Source: Thalassospira xianhensis MCCC 1A02616
Lineage (GTDB): Bacteria; Pseudomonadota; Alphaproteobacteria; Rhodospirillales; Thalassospiraceae
DNA: 59,315 nt
NCBI RefSeq assembly: GCF_003326475.1
Contig: NZ_JPWA01000030.1
Span: 1 to 59,315 of the forward strand
Direction: 5' to 3'
A program made the translations under genes and the position numbers. The notes beneath the pieces are model-generated. The model saw only the letters and a program-made list of their open reading frames with translations. It did no database searches and was not told the DNA's origin. Position 1 is the stretch's first letter; the number at the start of each line of letters is the position of its first letter. Of the stretch, positions 8,529-17,203 are shown piece by piece.

Positions 8529-9731
8529 TTATACGCGCAATGCCGCAGTCAGATCTTCCTTGAGATCGTCAATATCCTCAAGCCCGACCGAAAGACGCAA
8601 CATGCCCTCGGTGATCCCCATCGTGATCTTGTCTTCAGCCGGAACACGCTGATGGGTCGTGGTCCACGGGTGGGTTGCAAGACTTTTGGCATCACCAAGA
8701 TTGTTCGAAATATCAATAAGCTGCAGGTTATCAAGCAACGAAAAAGCAGCCGATTTACCACCGGCAAGCTCAATCGCGATCAATCCACCGCCACGTCCGG
8801 ACATCTGTTTCATGGCCAGTTCGTGCTGCGGATGGCTTTCAAGCCCCGGATAGATAACGCGCGATACCTGCGGCTGTTCCGAAAGGAACCCGGCAAGAGC
8901 CGTTGCGTTGCGGATATGCTGATCGACACGCAGACCAAGTGTCTCGAGCCCTTTCAGGAGAACCCATGCGTTGAACGGGCTCATACTGGGGCCAGTGTGA
9001 CGCAGGAACGTGGTCAGGTGATTATCGTGCCATTCCTTGTCATTGAACAGGATCGCACCGCCAAGGCAACGTCCCTGGCCATCAATATGCTTGGTCGCGG
9101 AATAGACAACAATGTCCGCGCCCAGTTCCATCGGTTTTTGCAGGATCGGCGTCGCAAAGACGTTGTCGACAACCACTTTCGCCCCGGCCTTGTGCGCAAG
9201 ATCGACGACAAAGGCGATATCAATGACTTCAAGGGTCGGGTTCGACGGGGTTTCAATGAAGACCGCATCAGCCGGTTTGGACAGTGCCTTTTCCCATGCG
9301 GCATGATCGGTACCGTCAACCAGTTCGGTTTCAACACCAAAACGCGGCAAAAGGGTTGTCAGGATAAACTCGCATGATCCGAAAAGTGCGCGCGATCCGA
9401 CGACACGACCACCAGCCTTGGTACAGGCAATAAGCGCATTCCAGACGGCCGACATGCCCGACGCCGTCCCACGGCAATAAGACGCCCCTTCAAGCAGCGC
9501 CAGACGTTCTTCGAACATCGCCACGGTGGGGTTGGCAAATCGGGAATAAACAAAGCGTTCCGGGCCAGTGCCATCAAAGGATGCTTCGGCCTCGGCGGCT
9601 GTATCGTAGACATAGCCGGAATTCATAAAGATGGCTTCGGAGGTTTCATTAAACCCGCTGCGCGCCGTACCACCCCGGACAGAACGGGTGGCAGCGCGCC
9701 ATTTATCGGAAGCCTTTTTATCGGTCGTCAT
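8529..9731 (-). CDS. metZ: O-succinylhomoserine sulfhydrylase
   Basis: This 400-residue PLP enzyme of the Cys/Met metabolism family makes homocysteine directly from O-succinylhomoserine and sulfide, bypassing cystathionine. The PLP lysine is K214 in SATKHIDGQGR. The early motif SGYVYDTAAEAEASFDG and the SRFANPTV segment match MetZ rather than MetB or MetC. ATG at 9731 is chosen over a longer reading because AGGAG lies 7 bases upstream. The leader holds a SAM-II riboswitch followed by an intrinsic terminator, so expression should fall when S-adenosylmethionine is plentiful. Together with asd elsewhere in the window it belongs to the aspartate-to-methionine route. Confidence 0.95.
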   Translation of the reverse strand: MTTDKKASDKWRAATRSVRGGTARSGFNETSEAIFMNSGYVYDTAAEAEASFDGTGPERFVYSRFANPTVAMFEERLALLEGASYCRGTASGMSAVWNALIACTKAGGRVVGSRALFGSCEFILTTLLPRFGVETELVDGTDHAAWEKALSKPADAVFIETPSNPTLEVIDIAFVVDLAHKAGAKVVVDNVFATPILQKPMELGADIVVYSATKHIDGQGRCLGGAILFNDKEWHDNHLTTFLRHTGPSMSPFNAWVLLKGLETLGLRVDQHIRNATALAGFLSEQPQVSRVIYPGLESHPQHELAMKQMSGRGGGLIAIELAGGKSAAFSLLDNLQLIDISNNLGDAKSLATHPWTTTHQRVPAEDKITMGITEGMLRLSVGLEDIDDLKEDLTAALRV

Positions 9732-9774
9732 CGTATCGCTCCTATATGCCCGGTCATATTGGCATTTGCCGGAC

Positions 9775-9810
9775 ACAAAAAAACCCTGACCGGCACGATG
9801 GGTCAGGGCC
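9775..9810 (-). terminator. Intrinsic terminator in the metZ leader (expression platform)
   Basis: On the minus strand, CCCTGACC and GGTCAGGG form an 8-bp stem with a 9-base loop, followed by seven T residues. It lies between the SAM-II aptamer and metZ, which fits transcriptional attenuation. An alternative anti-terminator is not obvious to me. Confidence 0.85.
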
Positions 9811-9823
9811 GAAGCCACGATTA

Positions 9824-9877
9824 CCCTCTTTAGCGATTTTTTACGTGGCCGCAAGCCGGTCGACAAATCCCACGATG
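9824..9877 (-). promoter_or_regulatory. SAM-II riboswitch aptamer
   Basis: The minus strand shows the hallmarks of the SAM-II pseudoknot common in alphaproteobacteria. The P1 arms CGTGG (9874-9870) and CCACG (9848-9844) surround a GGATTTG and CCGGCTTGCGG core, followed by an A-rich linker and the conserved GCTAAA (9834-9829) that forms the pseudoknot. The family binds S-adenosylmethionine. Its position 90-145 bases before metZ, followed by a terminator, makes the assignment strong by pattern, although I could not run a covariance model. Confidence 0.88.
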
Positions 9878-10099
9878 AATATGACGATACGACCTGCTTT
9901 ACCCAACGTCAAGCATCAGGCTTTCACCTGAATTGACCAGATACCCTTTTAATCCTCCTTGCATATGCTCTCCGGACCTTCACGCAATGTTGAAAGCAGT
10001 TCATGAGCATTCCGCGTTTTTTCCCTCTAATGTTCGACCAAGACATGTAATCCTTTGGAAACGGCTTCTGATACGAATGCCGTAAAGACAATAGAATCA

Positions 10100-10888
10100 A
10101 TGGCCAAGACACAAACAATGACGGCAGACCAGCATTCCAACGATCACACCGATAAAGGTCAGACAAAAACTGCCCGAACTTCGTTGTGGCGCAAGTTGTT
10201 GCCGGTTTCGATCCTGATTGCCGGGTTGGTATTGGCGTGGGCAAGCGGAATTTTAGATTACCTTTCGTTCGATACCCTTCGCGAGAATCGCGATATCCTT
10301 CAGGCTTTCGTCGCAAACAATCCGGTTTCAAGCATTGCCGTCTTCATGGTGACATACGCGATTGCCGTCGCCCTGTCGCTTCCGGTCGGATCACTTTTGA
10401 CCATTTTGGGCGGTTTTCTGTTCGGGACGGGGTTTGGCACAACCTACGTTGTGATCGCCGCCACCATTGGTGCAACGGTGGTTTACCTGGCGGCACGTTA
10501 CGCGTTTTATGATTTGATGCATGCAAAGGCGGGCAACGCCATCCGCAAAATGGAAACCGGTTTTGCCGAGAACGCCTTCAGCTACCTGATGGTTTTGCGT
10601 CTTGTTCCCCTGTTTCCTTTCTGGCTGGTAAATCTCGTTCCGGCTTTGCTTGGCGTGAAGTTTCGTTCCTTTGTTATGGGAACCGCGATTGGCATTATCC
10701 CGGGGACATTTGTTTATGTTTCCATAGGGGATGGCCTGGGAGCCCTATTTGATCAGGGAAAGACACCCGATCTTGGCATTATCTTTGAACCCAGGATTCT
10801 GACCCCGATCATCGGCCTTGCCATCCTGGCACTGATTCCCGTGATCTATAAAAAATTTCGTAACCGTAATGTCGGGACCAGCACCTAA
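10100..10888 (+). CDS. TVP38/TMEM64 (VTT domain) membrane protein
   Basis: The protein has a hydrophilic N-terminus, then about five to six hydrophobic segments. The VTT (SNARE-associated) core is visible as LPVGSLLTILGGFLFGTGFG near residue 95 and the MVLRLVPLFPFWLVN segment, which holds the conserved R-x-x-P-x-x-P. The family is related to DedA proteins and is implicated in membrane transport or lipid scrambling; no single function is established. The start is uncertain: ATG at 10100 is used, but a TTG at 10055 is possible and neither has a strong ribosome site. It overlaps the next gene by one base (TAATG), so translation is coupled to the flavoprotein. Confidence 0.82.
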   Translation: MAKTQTMTADQHSNDHTDKGQTKTARTSLWRKLLPVSILIAGLVLAWASGILDYLSFDTLRENRDILQAFVANNPVSSIAVFMVTYAIAVALSLPVGSLLTILGGFLFGTGFGTTYVVIAATIGATVVYLAARYAFYDLMHAKAGNAIRKMETGFAENAFSYLMVLRLVPLFPFWLVNLVPALLGVKFRSFVMGTAIGIIPGTFVYVSIGDGLGALFDQGKTPDLGIIFEPRILTPIIGLAILALIPVIYKKFRNRNVGTST

Positions 10889-12315
10889 TGAATGAAGTGA
10901 TCAAGACCGACATCTGTGTGATTGGCGCCGGTTCCGGCGGGCTTTCCGTTGCCGCAGGGGCGGTGCAAATGGGGGCAAAGGTTGTCCTGATTGAAAAGGG
11001 CAAGATGGGGGGGGACTGCCTGAATACGGGCTGTGTCCCGTCAAAGGCTCTGCTGGCGGCAAGCCATGCCGCAAGTAACGCACGGGCAGCATCGCAGTTT
11101 GGCGTTACCACCGGCCCGGTTTCGACAAACTTTGCGCATGCAATGGATCATGTCCGTTCAGTAATAGCCGATATTGCACCACATGATTCGGTTGAACGGT
11201 TTGAAAAGCTTGGCTGTACGGTCATTCAGGCAGAAGCCCGGTTCACCGGTCCTGAAGAAGTCATCGCCGATGGCAAGCGCGTTCAAGCAAAACGGTTTGT
11301 CATCGCCACCGGTTCGCATGCTTCGGTGCCACCGATTGACGGGATCGCCGATGTTCCGTTCTTTACCAACGAAACCATCTTTGAAAACCGCACCTGCCCT
11401 GATCACCTGATTATCATCGGTGGTGGCCCGATCGGCCTTGAAATGGCACAGGCACATCGCGAACTTGGTGCAAAGGTTACCGTGATCGAAATGTTCACGA
11501 TCCTTCCCAAAGATGATCCCGATCTGGTTGCCGTCATCCGGGACGAGTTGGAGGCGGCAGGCATAAGCCTATATGAAAAGGTCAAAACGCAGCGGATCGA
11601 AACCCATAACGGGCAGATCCGTGTCATGATCGAACGGGATGGCACAGAAATCACGATTGAAGGCAGTCACCTTCTGGTGGCCACCGGACGCAAGCCAACG
11701 GTCGACAATCTTGGTCTTGATGAAGCTGCCGTCACTTACAGCCCACGCGGGATCGAGGTAGATAATCGCCTGCGCACAAGTAACCGCAAGATCTTTGCCA
11801 TTGGCGATGTTACCGGCGGCCTGCAATTTACCCATATGGCCGGTTATGATGCGGGCATTGTTATCCGCAATGCACTATTCCGCTTGCCCGCCAAAATTGA
11901 TCACAGCGCGGTTCCTTGGGTGACATATACCAGCCCGGAACTGGCGCAGGTTGGCCTGAGTGAGACGAGCGCGTGCGAAAAGTTCGGCGACGCAATCCGG
12001 GTCGTGACCTGGACCTATGCCGAAAATGACCGCGCAAGGGCCGAAGCCCGGACCAAGGGCTTTATCAAGGTCGTCACCACCCCAAAGGGAAAAATCCTTG
12101 GCGCGGGTATAGTCGGCCATCAGGCCGGGGAACTGATCGGACTTTGGTCGCTGGCAATATCAAAGAAAATGAAGATCGGTGCCATCGCCGGAATGATTGC
12201 CCCATATCCAACACTTGGCGAACTATCCAAACGGGTTGCCGGGGCGTGGTATACACCCAGCCTGTTTAACGACAGAACCCGAAAGATTGTCCGTTTTCTT
12301 CTGAAGCTTGGCTAA
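10888..12315 (+). CDS. Mercuric reductase-like / dihydrolipoamide dehydrogenase family FAD-disulfide oxidoreductase
   Basis: This 475-residue flavoprotein has an FAD-binding GAGSGG (residues 13-18), the redox pair C44 and C49 in GGDCLNTGCVPSK, and an NAD(P)H-binding IIGGGPIGLEMA around residue 175. It also has the FAD-contact IGDVTGG and a dimerisation domain. In the C-terminal motif the catalytic histidine of lipoamide dehydrogenases is replaced: the sequence is PYPTLGE. That places it with mercuric-reductase-like members, yet it lacks the MerA N-terminal metal domain and the C-terminal cysteine pair. Mercury reduction is therefore doubtful. Coupling to the TVP38 gene is a recurrent arrangement for this subgroup as far as I know. 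Substrate unknown. A run of eight G sits in the codons before C44. Confidence 0.85.
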   Translation: MNEVIKTDICVIGAGSGGLSVAAGAVQMGAKVVLIEKGKMGGDCLNTGCVPSKALLAASHAASNARAASQFGVTTGPVSTNFAHAMDHVRSVIADIAPHDSVERFEKLGCTVIQAEARFTGPEEVIADGKRVQAKRFVIATGSHASVPPIDGIADVPFFTNETIFENRTCPDHLIIIGGGPIGLEMAQAHRELGAKVTVIEMFTILPKDDPDLVAVIRDELEAAGISLYEKVKTQRIETHNGQIRVMIERDGTEITIEGSHLLVATGRKPTVDNLGLDEAAVTYSPRGIEVDNRLRTSNRKIFAIGDVTGGLQFTHMAGYDAGIVIRNALFRLPAKIDHSAVPWVTYTSPELAQVGLSETSACEKFGDAIRVVTWTYAENDRARAEARTKGFIKVVTTPKGKILGAGIVGHQAGELIGLWSLAISKKMKIGAIAGMIAPYPTLGELSKRVAGAWYTPSLFNDRTRKIVRFLLKLG

Positions 12316-12382
12316 GGCAGGAACGCAGGAACAAGCTTCTGAAACGCTGTACATTTTTCCCGGTCTCTGGCTAACATTCGTC

Positions 12383-13843
12383 ATGGAACGCCCGCATCTC
12401 AAACTGCCCCCATGGGCCAAATCGCTGTCTGCACGCCTGCTGGTGCTGACTGTCGGCTTTGTCATGCTGGCAGAGATTTTCGTCTTTGCACCCTCGGTCG
12501 CGCGCTATCGGGTTGACTGGCTCAAGGCCCATCTTGATTCCGGCTATCTCGCTGCCTTGGCGCTGGAAGCGACTCCCGATCAGATGATCCCTGACGATCT
12601 GGAAAAGGAACTGCTTTCCAATGCGGGAATAGAGGCCGTTATTTTACGCCGCGATGATCGCAAATTATTGCTTCAACGCGACGATATGCCCGCCAAAGTG
12701 GATTACGACGTCGATCTGACGACCTTTTCCATCCCGATGGCTTTGTACGATGGTCTTTCAACCCTGACTCAACCACATGACCGGATGTTACGCGTTGTAG
12801 GCATGCCCTCCATGGCGCCAGATTTCGAGATAGAAATACTAGTTCATGAAGGGGGTCTGGCCGAAGACATGCGCAATTTTGGCTGGCGCGTGATGGGATT
12901 GTCACTGGTGATTTCGTTCTTCACTGCCGGTCTGGTTTATTTCGCGCTGAACCGGCTTCTGGTCCGGCCAATGCGGACGTTAACCAGTGACATGATCCGT
13001 TTTCGCGAAAATCCGCAAGATCAGGGATCGGTCATCGTGCCGGATGACCGTGACGATGAGATTGGCATTGCAAGGCACGAACTTGCCAACATGCAACATG
13101 ATCTGCAGGCGATGTTAAATCAGCGCCGCCGTCTCGCAGCCCTTGGAACCGCTGCGACGAAAATCAGTCATGATCTTCGAAATGCGCTGGCAACATCAAT
13201 GCTGATGACCGAAAAACTGGCACAAAGCGAGGATCAGGAAGTCCGTGCTGTCGTACCGCGCTTGCTATCATCGATGGAGCGCGCGGTTTATATCAGCGAG
13301 CAAACCCTCTCCTTTGCCCGCGAAGCCCCGCCAACACTTGATATCGCGCGCTTTACCCTGATCGAATTGATCGAAGAAATTCGCGATCAGATCTTGCTGC
13401 AAAATGGCGATGACAATCTTCTGACGCCAGAAACCCCTGATGCGATCAAGGAACCGTGCAAGGCGAAAATTCAGATTGAACTGCCCGCCGAATTGATGAT
13501 TGAAGCCGATTACGATCAGCTTTTCCGCGCGTTCAGCAACCTCATCCGCAACCCGCTGGACGCCGGTGCAACCAAAGTTACTATCAAACAGGCATCAATG
13601 GCAGCTACGGATAATGCGGATGTATTCGTAGAAATCCAGATCATTGATAACGGCCCCGGTCTGCCTGAAAAGGCGATCAAAAATCTGTTCGTTCCCTTCG
13701 CTGCCACAGGCAGAAAAGGCGGTACGGGTCTTGGCCTGGCCATCGCGCGCGAACTTATCCTTGCCCACAAGGGGGACCTTCGCCTTAGCGCAACCGGACC
13801 GGACGGTGCAACCTTTTGTGTGACCTTGCCCGTCATGGCCTGA
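12383..13843 (+). CDS. Membrane sensor histidine kinase (orphan)
   Basis: From ATG 12383 the protein is 486 residues, with two membrane helices (about 14-34 and 175-198) flanking a roughly 140-residue periplasmic sensor. Next come a HAMP linker starting RLLVRPMRTLTSDM, the phosphoacceptor H263 in KISHDLRN, and an ATPase domain with N-box NLIRNPLDAG, DNGPGLP and GTGLGLAIARE. It would autophosphorylate and pass phosphate to a response regulator, but none is encoded nearby. The flavoprotein gene ends 67 bases upstream, so it may be cotranscribed. An in-frame TTG at 12308 would overlap that gene; ribosome sites are poor for both starts. Confidence 0.88.
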   Translation: MERPHLKLPPWAKSLSARLLVLTVGFVMLAEIFVFAPSVARYRVDWLKAHLDSGYLAALALEATPDQMIPDDLEKELLSNAGIEAVILRRDDRKLLLQRDDMPAKVDYDVDLTTFSIPMALYDGLSTLTQPHDRMLRVVGMPSMAPDFEIEILVHEGGLAEDMRNFGWRVMGLSLVISFFTAGLVYFALNRLLVRPMRTLTSDMIRFRENPQDQGSVIVPDDRDDEIGIARHELANMQHDLQAMLNQRRRLAALGTAATKISHDLRNALATSMLMTEKLAQSEDQEVRAVVPRLLSSMERAVYISEQTLSFAREAPPTLDIARFTLIELIEEIRDQILLQNGDDNLLTPETPDAIKEPCKAKIQIELPAELMIEADYDQLFRAFSNLIRNPLDAGATKVTIKQASMAATDNADVFVEIQIIDNGPGLPEKAIKNLFVPFAATGRKGGTGLGLAIARELILAHKGDLRLSATGPDGATFCVTLPVMA

Positions 13844-14008
13844 AGGAAAACTCATAATAAATAGATTTTATCTATCGAATTTAAATTAACATTCGATTTT
13901 ACCGAATGAATATGATTTGGCATTGTTGCGTCAAGGCGATGCTGGACCGATATCCCGATCCCCGATCCGCTCCTGACCCAAGGTCTGGCATCGCCACCTT
14001 CTCCAGAA

Positions 14009-14614
14009 TCACGGCCTTTCAAATTCCCGGCGCGCCGCATCGATTACCGGTCGCATGAAGCATCCTTTTGCATGATCGTTGATCAATCCCATCGCCTGCA
14101 TGAAGGCATAAACAGTGGTTGGACCGACAAATTTCCAGCCGCGCTTTTTCAAATCTTTGGAAATCGCCACCGATGTATCAGACGTAGATGCAGTTTGCGG
14201 TCGGCCATTAGGCCGTTCCTGTGGCTCGAACCGCCAGAAATAGGCGGCAAGCGATCCTTCTGTCGCGACCATTTCGCAGGCACGGTTGGCGTTATTGATG
14301 ACAGCTTCGATCTTGCCGCGATGGCGGATGATACCGCCATCCTGCAACAGCCGTTCGACATCATCTGGTGTGAATTTCGCAACACGATCAAAATCAAAAT
14401 TATCAAATGCCGCCCGGAAATTTTCTCGCTTGGTCAGAATGGTGCGCCAGCTCAAACCTGACTGAAAGCCTTCCAGACAGATTTTTTCAAACAATCGGCG
14501 ATCATTACCAACCGGAAAGCCCCATTCCCTATCGTGGTAAGCATCAAATTCCGGTGCTGCATCACACCATTTGCAACGTGCTTTACCGTCTGCGCTGATC
14601 GTTGTGGTCCCCAT
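14009..14614 (-). CDS. tag: DNA-3-methyladenine glycosylase I
   Basis: This 201-residue base-excision repair enzyme removes 3-methyladenine from alkylated DNA. The zinc clip of the family is visible: a cysteine in the RCKWC start segment, histidine in YHDREWG, and the C-terminal H and C in INDHAKGC. SKDLKKRGWKFVGPTT is also characteristic. ATG at 14614 is preferred over GTG at 14620 because GAGGG is then 6 bases away instead of adjacent. It is the third gene of a TetR-YciI-tag run, 31 bases after the YciI gene. Confidence 0.95.
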   Translation of the reverse strand: MGTTTISADGKARCKWCDAAPEFDAYHDREWGFPVGNDRRLFEKICLEGFQSGLSWRTILTKRENFRAAFDNFDFDRVAKFTPDDVERLLQDGGIIRHRGKIEAVINNANRACEMVATEGSLAAYFWRFEPQERPNGRPQTASTSDTSVAISKDLKKRGWKFVGPTTVYAFMQAMGLINDHAKGCFMRPVIDAARREFERP

Positions 14615-14645
14615 CTTCACCCCTCTTTGGTCATTCGTGAAAATG

Positions 14646-14933
14646 TCACGCCATCATGAATTCCAGACGCACATCCGTTCTGGCCGGAGTGATTTCAATG
14701 ATTTCGGCCTCAACAACCTGTTCGGCAACAAACGGGTCTGCATTCACACGCACCATCAATTCCTCAAACGTTGTGTTATGGGCAAGAATTCCGCCACCAC
14801 GATTGGGTTGAAGGTTTCCGACCACCAAAAAGACACCATCGTCAAAGCCTTGGCTGATCCATTTTTTATGAGCATCCATGAATTGCGATGCCTTTGCCCG
14901 GTTATCCGAAAACGTCAGTAAAATGGTAAACAT
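14646..14933 (-). CDS. YciI-like protein
   Basis: This 95-residue protein has a ferredoxin-like alpha/beta fold typical of YciI: MFTILLTFSDNRAKASQFMD, a VVGNLQPNRGGG turn and an ADPFV segment corresponding to the conserved D-P-F active pocket. The family's activity is largely unknown; a few members have haloacid or chlorohydroquinone dehalogenase activity. GGAG lies 7 bases before the ATG. It follows the TetR gene by 37 bases, so it is probably repressed by that regulator. Confidence 0.85.
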   Translation of the reverse strand: MFTILLTFSDNRAKASQFMDAHKKWISQGFDDGVFLVVGNLQPNRGGGILAHNTTFEELMVRVNADPFVAEQVVEAEIIEITPARTDVRLEFMMA

Positions 14934-14970
14934 TGATATTCTCCGAATGGCTTGCGTGCGTATTTCCGTT

Positions 14971-15552
14971 TCAGGTACGGGCCGGACAAATCTGGGCATC
15001 CAGCCAGTCGCACATTTGACTGACTTCCTGCTGCACGAATTTCTCATCACCAAAGGCATTGGCAAGAGCCGCAACACCCTGACTTCGGGCGAGCAAATGC
15101 ATCGCCAGATCATCAGACCTTTCCGCGCAGCCCAGTCTTTCGAACTGACGACACAGCCATAGGCGGAAAAGAGTGAAAAGACCCACGGCATCACTCTGCG
15201 CAGCATGGTTGAGCTTTGCCAGTTCGGCAGAAAGCGTTCCGACCGGACAGCCGTAGCGTCGGATTTTTTCGCCGTTGACGATCAGGATATGAATGAAGCT
15301 ACTGATACGGGCAGCCGGATCTTCTCCTTCTGCCTCCCAATGATCCAGCATCTGTTCGGTATTGGTCAGGCGCCGATTGATCACCGCATCAAGGATCTCA
15401 TCCTTGGTTTTGAAGTGATAATAGAAATTTCCACGTGATATACCAACTTCGCCCGCGATATCGGCAAAGGAGGTTGGTTCGAACCCCTGTTGATAAAACA
15501 GCTGATCGGCGGCCTCGACAATCCTGTCTCGCGTACCTTGTTCCACGGCCAT
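14971..15552 (-). CDS. TetR family transcriptional repressor
   Basis: This 193-residue regulator has a TetR N-terminal helix-turn-helix (SFADIAGEVGISRGNFYYHF, about residues 28-47) and a C-terminal ligand domain of the TetR_C type with GCPVGTLSAEL near residue 100. The latter is typical of AcuR/DhaR-like repressors that respond to small electrophiles such as acrylate. An operator-like inverted repeat lies 36 bases upstream of the start (15588-15629), suggesting autoregulation of the TetR-YciI-tag run. The inducer is unknown. Confidence 0.88.
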   Translation of the reverse strand: MAVEQGTRDRIVEAADQLFYQQGFEPTSFADIAGEVGISRGNFYYHFKTKDEILDAVINRRLTNTEQMLDHWEAEGEDPAARISSFIHILIVNGEKIRRYGCPVGTLSAELAKLNHAAQSDAVGLFTLFRLWLCRQFERLGCAERSDDLAMHLLARSQGVAALANAFGDEKFVQQEVSQMCDWLDAQICPART

Positions 15553-15587
15553 TCCTTTTCGTCCCTGTTATGAGCGCCTGAAACTTC

Positions 15588-15629
15588 ATTAGGACATTTG
15601 CCCTATTTTATTAGGTCAAATGTCCTAAA
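15588..15629. promoter_or_regulatory. Probable TetR operator, paired inverted repeats
   Basis: TTAGGACATTTG (15589-15600) and CAAATGTCCTAA (15617-15628) form perfect 12-base inverted arms around a 16-base spacer. Each arm region also contains a shorter imperfect palindrome (AGGACATTTGCCCT and AGGTCAAATGTCCT), so two dimers could bind. It sits directly upstream of the TetR gene. Confidence 0.7.
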
Positions 15630-15736
15630 TTGTCAATCCGACAAATCACAGCGCGTTCGGCATGCCGCCAGCAAACCAGAGCAGAGGAAAACCCCCGCAT
15701 AAAGCAGGGCGTTATAAAAGACTGAAAAAGGGGAAC

Positions 15737-17203
15737 TCAGTCGCGCCAGAAGGCCGGGAAAAGCAGCACCAGAACGGTGAAAACCTCCAGACGCCCGATC
15801 AGCATGCCAACCGACATCAACCACTTCGCCCCGTCCGGCAGGGTTGCAAAATTCCCCGACGGTCCCACAATCGGACCAAGTCCGGGGCCGACATTCGCAA
15901 TCGCGGTACCGGCACTTGAAACTGCCGTAATGAAATCAAGGCCCATTGCACCAAGGGCCGCTGCCAGAACCACAAAGCAGAACACGAACAGGAAGAAGAA
16001 GCTCAGCACCGATTCCGTGACGTCTTCGGAAAGCGGTTTACGGTTATAGTAGGCAATGAAAACCCCATGTGGGCGGAGCATGTGTGAGAGCTGGATTTTG
16101 GCAATTTCATAAAGAACCTGAAGACGGAAGATTTTAACCCCGCAGGTCGTCGATCCAGCACAGCCCCCCACGAACATCACAAAGAAAAACACTGTCACAG
16201 CAAACGGTCCCCAAAGCCCGTAATCCGTGGTGGCATAACCGGTGCCGGTCATTACCGATACAATGTTAAAAGACGTGTATCGAAGCGCATCCAGAAACAC
16301 GACATTATTTGTTTCCGAATGCCAGATACTAAGCCCCAGAATGATGGAACTGGCAATTGCCACGAACCAGCGGACCTGCCCATCCACAAACAACGCAGAT
16401 GCCTTCCCCCGCAAGGTTTGCAGATAAAGAATGAAGGGCAACGCACCGGCAGCCATACCCAGCGTGATAATCACATCGACAGCGGGGTTATCAAAGTGCC
16501 CGACCGACGCATCCTTGGTAGAAAAACCGCCTGTGGCAATTGTCGTCATTGCGTGCGCAATTGCATCAAATCCCGGCATACCCGCCCACCACAACAGGAT
16601 GGCCCAAATGACGGTGAAACCCAGATAAAGGCTTGCGATACCAACGGCGATCTGGGTGGCACGCGGAAATGCCTTGTCCGACTTATCGGAGTTTTCCATA
16701 CGGAAAAGCTGCATCCCGCCGACACGTAGCATCGGCATGACCGCAATCGCCATAACAATAATCCCGATCCCGCCCAGCCACTGCAGAAGTGCCCGCCACA
16801 ACAAAATCCCGGGCGGGGCCGTATCAAGCCCGACAATCACGGTTGAGCCCGTGGTCGAAATACCCGACATGGCTTCAAAAAACGCGTCCGTATAGCTCAT
16901 ATCGAGGTCGGAAAACGCAAACGGCAGTGCCGAAACTGCAGTCAAAACAACCCAGCTTGCAGTTGTCAGAATAAAGGCCTGACGCGATGTGATTTTAAGA
17001 TTGTCGGTTCGGTTCATCATCACCAATGCACCGCCAATGAAAAGCGATACAGCCGATGCCGCCGAAAATACCAGCCAATCCCGCTGCCCGTAATACAGAT
17101 CAACAAGGGCCGGAATAAACATCCCGACCGACAGGGTGCACAGCAGAATACCGATAATAAAAAGGATTGGACGAAAATCGATCAATGAACAGCCCCGCAC
17201 CAT
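15737..17203 (-). CDS. trkH: TrkH family potassium uptake protein (first copy)
   Basis: This 488-residue K+ transporter subunit has four membrane-loop-membrane repeats. The selectivity-filter glycines are seen in STTGST, ATGGFST, GTGYAT and NVGPG. A second conserved stretch, LLQWLGGIGIIVMAIAVMP, follows the first filter. TrkH forms the membrane channel dimer and needs the cytoplasmic NAD-binding TrkA for gating; no trkA is in the window. ATG at 17203 is used rather than GTG at 17212. A second, similar copy lies at 21722-23179. Both end in PAFWRD. Confidence 0.93.
   Translation of the reverse strand: MVRGCSLIDFRPILFIIGILLCTLSVGMFIPALVDLYYGQRDWLVFSAASAVSLFIGGALVMMNRTDNLKITSRQAFILTTASWVVLTAVSALPFAFSDLDMSYTDAFFEAMSGISTTGSTVIVGLDTAPPGILLWRALLQWLGGIGIIVMAIAVMPMLRVGGMQLFRMENSDKSDKAFPRATQIAVGIASLYLGFTVIWAILLWWAGMPGFDAIAHAMTTIATGGFSTKDASVGHFDNPAVDVIITLGMAAGALPFILYLQTLRGKASALFVDGQVRWFVAIASSIILGLSIWHSETNNVVFLDALRYTSFNIVSVMTGTGYATTDYGLWGPFAVTVFFFVMFVGGCAGSTTCGVKIFRLQVLYEIAKIQLSHMLRPHGVFIAYYNRKPLSEDVTESVLSFFFLFVFCFVVLAAALGAMGLDFITAVSSAGTAIANVGPGLGPIVGPSGNFATLPDGAKWLMSVGMLIGRLEVFTVLVLLFPAFWRD

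Noticed and set aside
8652..9377. 241-residue open frame on the plus strand
   Set aside because: Antisense to metZ, whose PLP motifs and leader riboswitch settle the coding strand.
10888..12315. True mercuric reductase (merA)
   Set aside because: The N-terminal heavy-metal domain and the C-terminal cysteine pair of MerA are absent, and no mer genes are near.
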